Assembly: GCA_942491575.1 (NCBI GenBank)
Contig: CALOBT010000031.1
Span: forward strand, 1,426,001-1,490,000
Reading direction: 5' to 3'
Length of the DNA stretch: 64,000 bases
DNA from: CAZHNW01 sp942491575
GTDB taxonomy: Bacteria > Spirochaetota > UBA4802 > UBA5550
The notes beneath the pieces were generated by a model. It ran no database searches, was not told where the DNA came from, and saw nothing but the letters and a program-made list of their open reading frames with translations. Made by a program: the position numbers and the translations under genes. Below, piece by piece: positions 45,131 through 53,140 of this stretch. How positions within the stretch are numbered: the stretch's first letter is position 1; every line of letters begins with the position of its first letter.

Positions 45131-46651
45131 CTAATTTTTCAAATCAATTTCTCCCATGTCGGTTTTAAAATAACTAATAATGGCTTTGAGACTTTTTGAT
45201 TGTGAGCTGAGCGATTCAGCTGTGGCTGCTAGCTCCTCTGAAGAAGAGGCTGCATTCTGGGCAACCTCATTGAGTTGACCCATTCCTGATGTGATTTGAG
45301 AAACCCCCTGGTTCTGCTCTTCCGATGCTACACTGATGCTCTGTATATGCTCTGCTGTCTGTTGTATTATAGGTACAATTTCATCAAGCTTTGATTTTGC
45401 TTCTTCGGAAATTTCTATGCTTCCTGAAGCTACTTCATTTATTTCCTTTGACATAACCTGGCTCTTTTCCGCAAGTTTCCTGACTTCACCGGCGACAACG
45501 GCAAAGCCCCTGCCATGCTCTCCCGCCCTTGCAGCTTCAATTGCTGCATTCAATGCCAGCAGGTTTGTCTGGTAGGCAATGTCTTCAATTGAGGCTATTC
45601 TCTCAGAGATGGCTCTCATGGCATGAACGGTTTTTTCAACAGCGGTTCCCCCCTCTGTTGCTAATCTGGCTGCTTTCTGGGCAATAACATTTGTGGTGCC
45701 TGCATTGCTGCTGTTATTTTCAATACTGGCGCTGATCTCCTCAAGGGACGATGAAATCTCTTCAACATTTGCCGCCTGTTCATTGGAATTGACACTTAGA
45801 TTTTGAGATGTGTCACTGACTTCACTTGCGGCACTGTTTACCATGTCGGTGCCTTCAATCGTTTTTTGAATTACTTCCTGGATTTTATCTATCAGGAAAT
45901 TAAAACTGGCAGTAAGTTCTCCAATCTCATCCTTTGAGGCCCTGGGGCGTCTTGCCTGCAGATTTCCGGAAGCTACTTTACCTGTGAATTCTACGAGTTT
46001 CATTATTGGGCCGGTGATATTTGAAGTGATGATGAATGTGAGAAAGATTCCAGCCAGTATGGCCAGTGACGTAACAATAATTATTATTGTGGTAACCCTG
46101 CTTGAAGAATTATCCATTTCCTTGTTGAACCTGTCAACTTCCATCGATATTGCCTCGTTGATGAGAGTAAGTTTTTGTCTCACATCTGTCAGGTTCGGCA
46201 TGGTAGTTGTCTGAAATGTGTCAATGGCTGCCCGAAAATTATGGTTGTGAAGTTGTGAGTCTATTGAGGTGGCTGACCCATGTAATTTATTATGGTATTC
46301 TTCGATCTTTTTAAGGTGAGTTTCGGTGCCCGGGAAAAGCTGTTCGGTTTCTTTTTTTGAGCTGCTGTAGTACCATTTCCCAAAGGCGCATTTTGCAGGA
46401 TCTACCTGTACATTAAGGCTCTTTTTTTTCAGAAGAATAGCCTTTTGTAAATTTGTAGTCCAATCGAGATGATCTGTCTCTCTCTGTTGTAATTCCACCA
46501 TTATTTTATTGCTTGTTTTTATTTTTTGTGAATTTCCCAGCATATCAAAAATTCCCAGTATTGAAAATGTCCCAATAGTCAGCATAAGTATCAGTATTAT
46601 TCCAAAACCAATAGATAGTTTGGATTTCAATTTAATATCTTTCATTTTCAT
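45131..46651 (-). CDS. Methyl-accepting chemoreceptor with periplasmic CZB-like zinc domain
   Basis: 506 residues. TM1 (about 11-33), periplasmic region (34-188), TM2 (189-211), HAMP (212-265) and a signalling domain whose tip reads AYQTNLLALNAAIEAARAGEHGRGF, the classical form. The periplasmic region contains HLDW (H61), KCAFGKWYY (C88) and EYHNKLH (H120, H124). That His-Cys-His-His order is the zinc site of CZB domains, which usually sit in the cytoplasm after the signalling domain. It may sense zinc or an oxidant such as hypochlorite (inference from known CZB proteins). A GGGAG ribosome site precedes the ATG. It is a separate transcript from the Wsp-like operon. Confidence 0.85.
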   Translation of the reverse strand: MKMKDIKLKSKLSIGFGIILILMLTIGTFSILGIFDMLGNSQKIKTSNKIMVELQQRETDHLDWTTNLQKAILLKKKSLNVQVDPAKCAFGKWYYSSSKKETEQLFPGTETHLKKIEEYHNKLHGSATSIDSQLHNHNFRAAIDTFQTTTMPNLTDVRQKLTLINEAISMEVDRFNKEMDNSSSRVTTIIIIVTSLAILAGIFLTFIITSNITGPIMKLVEFTGKVASGNLQARRPRASKDEIGELTASFNFLIDKIQEVIQKTIEGTDMVNSAASEVSDTSQNLSVNSNEQAANVEEISSSLEEISASIENNSSNAGTTNVIAQKAARLATEGGTAVEKTVHAMRAISERIASIEDIAYQTNLLALNAAIEAARAGEHGRGFAVVAGEVRKLAEKSQVMSKEINEVASGSIEISEEAKSKLDEIVPIIQQTAEHIQSISVASEEQNQGVSQITSGMGQLNEVAQNAASSSEELAATAESLSSQSKSLKAIISYFKTDMGEIDLKN

Positions 46652-47016
46652 TGTTTTTTTCTCCCAATTTTAAGCTAATTGATCTGTATCAATTATTTTT
46701 TTTTATCTGTTTTGCAGGGGATAAAATATACTGTTGCATTACAGAAAACAATATATTTTTTTAAATATTTAAATTGTAATAGTGTTTCTCCGTATAATAA
46801 ATTCAATTATAGAGCATGACTGGTTTCTGATTTATGCCCTTAAACAAGCCTTTTGTTTCCGAAACGAATAAATCAGTAAATTCATTAGCTGTGTAATGTT
46901 TTTGAGGTAAGAGTTTATGGCCTGGTTATTGGATTGCTGAATAATTACGCAAAGATAAATCTATTTGCCGTAAATCTATCGCTGGAACGAGAAATTTATT
47001 ATGGGTGTGAAAAAAC
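46652..47016. other. Intergenic region upstream of the second receptor
   Basis: 365 AT-rich bases between the receptor start and the tRNA terminator. It should hold the receptor promoter (minus strand). No gene or strong dyad is seen. Confidence 0.4.
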
Positions 47017-47047
47017 AAAAAACCCCTGAAAATTACAGGGGTTTTTT
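47017..47047 (-). terminator. Rho-independent terminator of tRNA-Gly
   Basis: On the minus strand, a stem of CCCCTG / CAGGGG (47036-47041 with 47023-47028), extended by A-T pairs, is followed directly by a T-rich tract (TTTTTTGTTTTTT). It lies 3 bases after the tRNA. Confidence 0.85.
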
Positions 47048-47050
47048 ATG

Positions 47051-47121
47051 AGCGGGTGATGGGAATCGAACCCACGTAGTCAGCTTGGAAGGCTGAAGTT
47101 CTACCACTGAACTACACCCGC
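47051..47121 (-). tRNA. tRNA-Gly (anticodon TCC)
   Basis: A 71-nt cloverleaf on the minus strand. Acceptor stem GCGGGTG/CACCCGC with discriminator T; D arm GTTCAGTGGTAGAAC; anticodon loop CTTCCAA giving UCC, which reads GGA and GGG codons; T arm GTGGGTTCGATTCCCAT. The 3' CCA is not encoded. A single-gene transcript with its own terminator. Confidence 0.95.
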
Positions 47122-47252
47122 GTTGTAATAGAGAACATAGATAATTGCATGGTTGAGACTGTCAAGGGAAAATTTATTTAGCATTCAAAAAATAAAAATT
47201 TTTGAATTTTCCACCGCTTTCTACATTAGAAGTGTTCTTTCTTCTTTTTTTC

Positions 47253-47281
47253 TTGACAATTATGTCTCTTTGGTGCATAAG
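47253..47281 (+). promoter_or_regulatory. Promoter of the dcw cluster (upstream of mraZ)
   Basis: A perfect TTGACA (47253-47258) is followed after 17 bases by CATAAG (47276-47281) as a weak -10. The MraZ-type boxes begin one base later, overlapping the predicted transcript start. Confidence 0.6.
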
Positions 47282-47296
47282 TGGGGATCGGTGGGG
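47282..47296 (+). promoter_or_regulatory. Candidate MraZ operator (two TGGGG boxes, 10-bp period)
   Basis: TGGGG (47282-47286) and TGGGG (47292-47296) are separated by exactly 5 bases, the TGGGN-N5-TGGGN layout bound by MraZ in other bacteria (established knowledge). Their position just after the -10 fits autorepression. A weaker TGGTG lies at 47271. Confidence 0.75.
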
Positions 47297-47340
47297 AAAA
47301 ATGTTTAAAATGCCCTGTCAGCGGGGAATTCAGGTAAAAA

Positions 47341-47778
47341 ATGTTTCTGGGTGAATATCAACCTTCTCTCGACGAGAAGGGCCGGGTCGCAATACCGGCC
47401 CGGCTGCGCCGTGCCCGTGGGGAGGATCATGAGATTCGGAAGCTGGTGGTGACCCATGGATTTGACCGCTGTCTCATGGCGTTTCCTGAAAAGGACTGGC
47501 GGGATTTTGTGGAAAACAAAATTGTTCCCCTTTCGCAGGGAGACCCGAAGAACCGTATGCGCGTCCGTTTTATTCTCGGCGGGGCAGCAGAATGTGAACT
47601 TGATCGTCAGGGACGCATCGTTCTTCCCGCTTATCTTCAGGAGTATGCCGGCATAGCCGGGGAGGTTACCGTACTCGGGGTGTATGACCGTATTGAGATC
47701 TGGTCTACTGAAGTTTACAGGCAGTACCGCCCTGACGGTGAGTCTCTTGAAGAGTTTGCCCGTGATCTTGGCTTCTAG
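47341..47778 (+). CDS. mraZ: MraZ transcriptional regulator
   Basis: 145 residues, a ring-forming DNA-binding protein that represses its own dcw operon. Two SpoVT-AbrB swapped-hairpin domains are seen: residues about 5-50 (GEYQPSLDEKGRVAIPARLR) and 78-123 (ECELDRQGRIVLPAYLQEYA). The conserved D-x-K/Q-G-R-I/V signature is present in both. First gene of the cluster, with promoter and operator upstream and an AGG 6 bases before the ATG. Confidence 0.95.
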   Translation: MFLGEYQPSLDEKGRVAIPARLRRARGEDHEIRKLVVTHGFDRCLMAFPEKDWRDFVENKIVPLSQGDPKNRMRVRFILGGAAECELDRQGRIVLPAYLQEYAGIAGEVTVLGVYDRIEIWSTEVYRQYRPDGESLEEFARDLGF

Positions 47779-47805
47779 AATATTTGATTTATTAAAGGGG
47801 AAAAC

Positions 47806-48783
47806 TTGGATCCTATGAGACATAATATGGATGAGGTGCTCAACAGTGATTACGCCCATGTTTCAGTGCTGTGGCGGGAAGTCCTGCAGTTTATCGAAGA
47901 TGGCCCTCTCGGCGCCGTCGGTACCTTTGTTGACTGTACACTGGGGGAAGGCGGACACAGTGAATTGGTTCTGAAACATTTTGATTCCATGAAGGTTCTC
48001 GCCTTTGAGAGGGATGAAGAAATCCTTGAAGTCGCCAAAAAACGACTTGCCCCCTGCGGCGATCGAGTAACATTTGTTAACGATAATTTCAGCAACGCCG
48101 CCGAGTATCTGAAGGAATATTCCGAACCGGTACAGTATGTACTCTACGACTTTGGTATTTCATCCTTTCATTTTGATCGCAGCGGAAGAGGATTTTCGTT
48201 CCAGGATAACGAACCCCTTGATATGCGTCTTGATCACCGTGGGGAGAGCGCCGCGGATATTGTCAATTCCTGGCGTGAAGAGGATCTGGGACGAATATTT
48301 CGTGAATACGGGGAAGAGCGTTACTGGCGCCGCGTTGCAAAGGCCATTGTTGAAGGAAGAAAAGAGGGTAAAATTACCGGAACCCGGGATCTTGCAGACC
48401 TGGTGAAAAGGGTAATTCCCAAAAAACCGGGTCCCGGGCCAAACATTCATCCCGCAACAAGGATTTTTCAGGCGCTCAGAATCGAAGTGAATAATGAACT
48501 TGGTGCCATTGATGAAACTATTCGTGAGACCTACAGGTATCTCCAGAGTGGTGGAAGAATTATGGCAATTTCTTTCCATTCCCTGGAGGACCGTATTGTC
48601 AAAAACCGTTTTCGGCGGCTGGCCAGGGGATGTACCTGTGATGATGAACCGAAGCATTGCCGCTGTAATGCCGATGCGGAAATAAAGCTGATTACAAAAA
48701 AACCACTGCCCCCGCAGCAGGATGAAATTGATGCAAACCGGCGGGCCCGCAGCGCCAAGCTTCGGGTGATTGAAAAAATATAG
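47806..48783 (+). CDS. rsmH: 16S rRNA (cytosine-1402-N4)-methyltransferase RsmH
   Basis: 325 residues, methylates C1402 of 16S rRNA near the P site with SAM. Motifs: HVSVLWREVL at the start, the SAM loop FVDCTLGEGGHSELVL, DFGISSFHFD, GFSFQDNEPLDMRLD, and RIMAISFHSLEDRIVK near the end, plus a CTCDDEPKHCRC cluster. The TTG at 47806 is annotated because AGGGG lies 5 bases upstream; ATG 47815 or 47824 are alternatives. Standard position after mraZ. Confidence 0.93.
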   Translation: MDPMRHNMDEVLNSDYAHVSVLWREVLQFIEDGPLGAVGTFVDCTLGEGGHSELVLKHFDSMKVLAFERDEEILEVAKKRLAPCGDRVTFVNDNFSNAAEYLKEYSEPVQYVLYDFGISSFHFDRSGRGFSFQDNEPLDMRLDHRGESAADIVNSWREEDLGRIFREYGEERYWRRVAKAIVEGRKEGKITGTRDLADLVKRVIPKKPGPGPNIHPATRIFQALRIEVNNELGAIDETIRETYRYLQSGGRIMAISFHSLEDRIVKNRFRRLARGCTCDDEPKHCRCNADAEIKLITKKPLPPQQDEIDANRRARSAKLRVIEKI

Positions 48784-48792
48784 GAGTATTCC

Positions 48793-49053
48793 ATGAAGTA
48801 TTTCAGCGTCGCTTTTCTGCTCACCATATGTGTGATTCTTTATGTCTGGCAGAATGTTGAAGTGATGAAAATGCGAATGGAGTATCGAAAGCTGAACAGG
48901 GCGAGTCAGTCACTGGTTGTGGAAAATGACCGCCTTCGATTTGAAATGGAACGGTACCGGCGTATTGAGATTCTGGAAAAACGCGGGGCTGCCCAGGGAA
49001 TGAAAAAAATTGTACCCGGCGATGTCGAGGTCCTTGTAGTTAAGGAGAAATGA
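48793..49053 (+). CDS. ftsL: FtsL-like septal division protein
   Basis: 86 residues, bitopic inner-membrane protein. A short cytoplasmic tip, one membrane helix (about 3-20), then a periplasmic coiled coil (about 25-60, KMRMEYRKLNRASQSLVVENDRL). This shape and its place between rsmH and murE identify FtsL despite low sequence conservation. FtsL normally forms a complex with FtsB/FtsQ and activates FtsW-FtsI. An AGGAG ribosome site lies upstream. Its stop overlaps the murE start (ATGA). The usual next gene, ftsI, is absent. Confidence 0.75.
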   Translation: MKYFSVAFLLTICVILYVWQNVEVMKMRMEYRKLNRASQSLVVENDRLRFEMERYRRIEILEKRGAAQGMKKIVPGDVEVLVVKEK

Positions 49054-50591
49054 AAGAAGTGAAAAAAGAAGCACCGCAGATTAACCTGGGAGAACTTGTT
49101 GAAACAAGCGGTATTAACCTGGCTGCTGCGGGAGAAATTGATGCGACACAAAAAATAACCGGTGTCGAATATGATTCAAGGGCTGTTCATGGGGGAAGTT
49201 TATTCGTTGCCGTAGAGGGATTTGTTGCAGACGGCCATAAGTTTATAGAAAAGGCAGTTGCCGCGGGAGCCTCCGCCGTGGTGATAAACAATTCACGAAT
49301 GGATGAATTTTCTTTCCTGACGAATAAAGGTATCGCCCTCTTCGGAGCGGAAGATACACGCCGGGCACTTCCTGCCCTTTCTGCCGCCTTTTACCGGCAT
49401 CCCGCGGGGGACATGCTGGTAATCGGTATCACCGGAACCAATGGAAAAACCTCAATCACATATATGCTTGAATCGATTCTCCGTGAAGCCGGGATAGAGA
49501 CGGGTGTCATCGGCACGGTGAACTACCGGTGGGGGGGGCGTGAACTTCCTGCACCCAACACAACCCCGGAATCAAAGGATATTCAGCAGCTTCTCTACAG
49601 CATGAAAGCTGACGGGGTAAAGGCGGCGGTAATGGAGGTATCTTCTCACGCACTTGATCTTTCCCGTGCGGACTGTCTCGATTTTGACGGGGTAATTTTT
49701 ACCAACCTGACGAGGGACCACCTCGATTACCACAATGACTTCGAGTCATACTTTGCGGCAAAGCGAAAGATTTTCGATCTCCTTGACGAGTCTCCCAAAA
49801 AATTAAAAGCTGCTTCAGTTAATTATGATGATGAATACGGCCGCCGTCTTATAGACGAAAAGGATACATGGCAGTCGCCTCTCGTTTCGTTTGGACTCAA
49901 AGGAGAGGCTGACTTCAGTGCCGATCCTGCTTCGGTAAAAAATACCATCTCCGGACTCTCCTATCGTATTGAAAAGCCGAAACCTTCAATGGATATAGAA
50001 TTAAGCCTGGCGGGTTCCTTTCATGTTTACAACAGTCTTGCCGCGGTGTGCCTCTGCCGTCTCCTCGGAATTGATGCCGGGGTGATTGAGGGAGGCCTGG
50101 CTAAGCTGGATACGGTACCGGGGCGTTTTGATGTGATCACCGCACCGGAGGGTTTCGGAGTTGTCGTCGACTATGCCCATACCAGTGATGCCCTGGAGAA
50201 GCTTTTACTCTCAGTGCAGGACCTGGAGCATAACCGAATAATAACTGTTTTTGGATGCGGGGGAGACCGTGACCGTACCAAGCGTCCCATAATGGGGAAA
50301 ACCGCCGCGGATCTTTCCGACCTGGCAATTGTTACCAGTGACAATCCCCGTACGGAAGATCCTGAAAAAATAATCAAGGATATCCTCGAGGGCATCACTT
50401 CTGATAACTATGAAGTGATCGCAGACCGTGAATCCGCCATCAGGCGCGCCGTAGATGAAGGCCTCCCCGGGGATGTTATTGTCATTGCCGGAAAGGGACA
50501 TGAGGATTACCAGATTCTCGGTACGGAAAAGATACATTTTGATGACCGTGAAACAGCCCGGAAATTTATTGCCATGAGAGGAAAGGCGTGA
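49050..50591 (+). CDS. murE: UDP-MurNAc-dipeptide ligase MurE (probably meso-DAP adding)
   Basis: 513 residues, adds the third stem residue to UDP-MurNAc-L-Ala-D-Glu using ATP. Mur ligase N domain with SRAVHGGSLFVAVEG; P-loop GTNGKTSITYML; KCE-type HALDLSRADC region; C domain with TSDNPRTEDP. The DNPR motif marks enzymes that select meso-diaminopimelate; ornithine or lysine enzymes differ there (established knowledge). This would place the organism apart from Treponema and Borrelia, which use ornithine. Overlaps ftsL and murF by 4 bases each. Confidence 0.95.
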   Translation: MKEVKKEAPQINLGELVETSGINLAAAGEIDATQKITGVEYDSRAVHGGSLFVAVEGFVADGHKFIEKAVAAGASAVVINNSRMDEFSFLTNKGIALFGAEDTRRALPALSAAFYRHPAGDMLVIGITGTNGKTSITYMLESILREAGIETGVIGTVNYRWGGRELPAPNTTPESKDIQQLLYSMKADGVKAAVMEVSSHALDLSRADCLDFDGVIFTNLTRDHLDYHNDFESYFAAKRKIFDLLDESPKKLKAASVNYDDEYGRRLIDEKDTWQSPLVSFGLKGEADFSADPASVKNTISGLSYRIEKPKPSMDIELSLAGSFHVYNSLAAVCLCRLLGIDAGVIEGGLAKLDTVPGRFDVITAPEGFGVVVDYAHTSDALEKLLLSVQDLEHNRIITVFGCGGDRDRTKRPIMGKTAADLSDLAIVTSDNPRTEDPEKIIKDILEGITSDNYEVIADRESAIRRAVDEGLPGDVIVIAGKGHEDYQILGTEKIHFDDRETARKFIAMRGKA

Positions 50592-51973
50592 AGGCCACTG
50601 TAAATATAACTGTCGAGAAAATTCTCCGCTGTACCGGCGGAACCCTTGTTGCGGGAGATGAGACTACCCTTCTGGGGAGCGTTTCTTCAGATTCACGTGA
50701 CCTGGGAGAAGGGGCCCTTTTTGTGCCGATAAAGGGGGAGCGTTTCGACGGCCACTCATTTCTCGAAGAGTTGATAAAGGAAGAAAAAATTGCCGCGGCA
50801 CTTACCATGGATGGCGGTTTCGAAGTTGCGGCACGGCAGAGGGGAATAGCCCTTATCCGATGCGACGATACCCTCGCGGCGCTGGGAAAAATTGCCGGGG
50901 AAAACCGTTCCCGCTTTAATACTGAAATTATAGGAGTGACGGGAACAAATGGCAAGACCACCACGAAGGAGTTGCTCCACGGGGTTCTCTCTTCGAAGTA
51001 TAATACCTTTAAGAACGAAAAAAATTATAACAATGAAATCGGCGTCCCCTTTTCCCTTCTTGCCCTCGAAGAGGAGCATGAGAAGGGTGTTGTTGAAATG
51101 GGGATGAATCACCGTGGAGAGATTGAACGTCTCTCTCTGATGGTCCGTCCCGATCTTGCCCTCATTACCAATGTTGGCGAGGGACATCTTGAATTTCTCG
51201 GTTCCCTTGAAGGTGTTGCGGAGGCGAAGTCTGAAATAGTCGCGGGAATGAAACCGGGCTCTTTGCTCCTTGTTAATGGCGAAACTGCCTGTTTTGACCT
51301 TGTTAAGAAAAGGGCGGAAGAGAAAAAACTTAAAGTCAAGACCTACGGACTGAAGGATTCCTTCGATTATTTTCCCGAAGGGTACCGCCTCGATGAAGCG
51401 GGCATATATATTACCTGGGAGAAAAGTGAATTTTTTATCCCCCTCTACGGAATACACAATGTCTATAATATAGTGGCGGTAATTGCCGCCGCCTCGGAAA
51501 TGGGACTCTCTCCCGATGAAATAAAAAAATCCCTTGCTTCCGTTAATAATGTTGACGGAAGAAGTCAGATCATTGACATGGGGTATATCGTGATAAACGA
51601 TACCTATAATTCAAATCCCCTTTCTTCCCGTTCCGCACTCCGCTCTGTTAGTGAGACTTTTCCCGAAAGGAGAAAATTTGCCATTCTGGCGGACATGAAA
51701 GAACTGGGGGAAGTCGCCCCTCAGTCACACCGGGAAATCGGCAGTGAAGCTGCGCGGCTGAAATTTGATTATCTCCTGGTTTGGGGAGAGATGGGGAGGT
51801 TCTACCTCGAGGGAGCAGGTAAAGAAAAGGACTCCCCGGAGGCTAAACATTTTGAGACAAAGCAGGAGCTGACGGAATACCTGAAGTCTAAGGTTGTGCC
51901 GGGAGATATCGTCCTGGTGAAGGGTTCCCGTTCTACGCGGATGGAAGAAGTAGTAGAGGCTCTGAGGATATAA
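50588..51973 (+). CDS. murF: UDP-MurNAc-tripeptide:D-Ala-D-Ala ligase MurF
   Basis: 461 residues, adds D-Ala-D-Ala to the UDP-MurNAc-tripeptide, finishing the soluble precursor. SDSRDLGEGALFVPIKG in the N domain, P-loop GTNGKTTTKELL, ALEEEHEKGVVEMGMNHRGEI, and VINDTYNSNPLS, the last highly specific for MurF. The start is GTG 50588, overlapping the murE stop (GTGA), so translation is coupled. The ddl gene that makes its D-Ala-D-Ala substrate is not in the window. Confidence 0.95.
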   Translation: MKATVNITVEKILRCTGGTLVAGDETTLLGSVSSDSRDLGEGALFVPIKGERFDGHSFLEELIKEEKIAAALTMDGGFEVAARQRGIALIRCDDTLAALGKIAGENRSRFNTEIIGVTGTNGKTTTKELLHGVLSSKYNTFKNEKNYNNEIGVPFSLLALEEEHEKGVVEMGMNHRGEIERLSLMVRPDLALITNVGEGHLEFLGSLEGVAEAKSEIVAGMKPGSLLLVNGETACFDLVKKRAEEKKLKVKTYGLKDSFDYFPEGYRLDEAGIYITWEKSEFFIPLYGIHNVYNIVAVIAAASEMGLSPDEIKKSLASVNNVDGRSQIIDMGYIVINDTYNSNPLSSRSALRSVSETFPERRKFAILADMKELGEVAPQSHREIGSEAARLKFDYLLVWGEMGRFYLEGAGKEKDSPEAKHFETKQELTEYLKSKVVPGDIVLVKGSRSTRMEEVVEALRI

Positions 51974-51982
51974 GAGGTAATT

Positions 51983-53068
51983 ATGTTTTATCATTTCATA
52001 CTGCCATTACAGGAATATCTTTCTTTCTTGAGACTTTTTCAGTATATAACGTTTCGGTCCGCTTATGCGGCTCTGACGGCACTGGTACTTGTACTGGTAT
52101 TTGGCCAGATGATGATAACATGGCTGCAGAATCTGAAATTGAAAGAGGAAATACGCGAGCTCGGTCCCGAGAGTCACCAGGCAAAGGCGGGAACGCCCAC
52201 CATGGGGGGCATAATTATTCTCGGAGCGGTGCTGATATCGCTTCTCCTCTGGGGAAATTTTTCAAATCACTACGTGATCTTACTGATGGTGGCAACTGTT
52301 GCCCTTGGGGCCCTCGGATTTGTTGATGACTATATTAAAACAGTGCGGAAGAAAAAAGACGGTATTCCCCCCCGGGGTAAATTACTGTCACAGGTTCTTA
52401 TCGGTCTCGGGGTTGCCCTGACAGTCTATTTCTTTCCTTCAAGTGAGAAACATGTTACGGAACTGTTTATTCCCTTTATGAATGAGGCCCTCCTGGAGAT
52501 GAGCTGGGTCTGGGTGGTATTTGCAATTATAGTAATAATCGGAAGCTCAAATGCAGTAAATCTCACTGATGGTCTCGACGGCCTCGCCACGGGAACCGTA
52601 GCCATTGTTGCAGTTGTACTGGCAATTATGACCTATATCTCCGGTCACGTGAAGATCGCTGCCTATTTGCGGATACCCTATATTCCCCACAGTGCGGAGC
52701 TGACGGTATTTCTTGCTGCCCTGGCGGGGGCACTTCTCGGTTTTCTCTGGTTTAACAGTAATCCCGCATCGGTATTTATGGGTGATACGGGATCACTCGC
52801 CCTTGGGGGGATAATCGGAATAGTGGCGGTAATGATTAAAAAGGAAGTTTTTCTCTTTATCGTGGGGGGAGTTTTTGTTCTGGAGGCCCTTTCCGTAATA
52901 ATCCAGGTGGGCTCCTTCAAATTACGGGGCAAGAGGGTATTTAAAATGGCGCCGATACATCACCATTTCGAACTTTCCGGGTGGCCTGAACAGAAGGTGG
53001 TGGTACGCATGTGGATCATCGGACTGATCCTGGCAATACTGGGACTAAGCTCCCTGAAGATTTTATAG
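51983..53068 (+). CDS. mraY: Phospho-MurNAc-pentapeptide transferase MraY
   Basis: 361 residues, about ten membrane helices. Transfers phospho-MurNAc-pentapeptide onto undecaprenyl phosphate to give lipid I. Catalytic signatures: KAGTPTMGG, FVDDYIKTVRKKKDG, NAVNLTDGLDGLATG, FMGDTGSLALGG, and MAPIHHHFELSGWPE. All the acidic and histidine residues expected are present. An AGAGG ribosome site lies upstream. A prominent hairpin lies between it and murD. Confidence 0.96.
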   Translation: MFYHFILPLQEYLSFLRLFQYITFRSAYAALTALVLVLVFGQMMITWLQNLKLKEEIRELGPESHQAKAGTPTMGGIIILGAVLISLLLWGNFSNHYVILLMVATVALGALGFVDDYIKTVRKKKDGIPPRGKLLSQVLIGLGVALTVYFFPSSEKHVTELFIPFMNEALLEMSWVWVVFAIIVIIGSSNAVNLTDGLDGLATGTVAIVAVVLAIMTYISGHVKIAAYLRIPYIPHSAELTVFLAALAGALLGFLWFNSNPASVFMGDTGSLALGGIIGIVAVMIKKEVFLFIVGGVFVLEALSVIIQVGSFKLRGKRVFKMAPIHHHFELSGWPEQKVVVRMWIIGLILAILGLSSLKIL

Positions 53069-53081
53069 AATGCGGGTAACC

Positions 53082-53125
53082 CGTTTTTTGAAGGCGAGGT
53101 TGGCCAACATCGCCTTCAAAAAACG
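53082..53125 (+). other. 16-bp perfect hairpin between mraY and murD
   Basis: Arms 53082-53097 and 53110-53125 are perfectly complementary (16 bp), enclosing GGTTGGCCAACA, which is itself nearly palindromic. It ends 15 bases before the murD start codon, and no Shine-Dalgarno is visible after it. A T6 run is inside the left arm, so this is not a classical terminator. Confidence 0.85.
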
Positions 53126-53140
53126 AAACACTGAAAATAT

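Noticed and set aside
50756..51457. 233-codon minus-strand frame across murF
   Set aside because: Opposite an unmistakable murF with all active-site motifs; no ribosome site.
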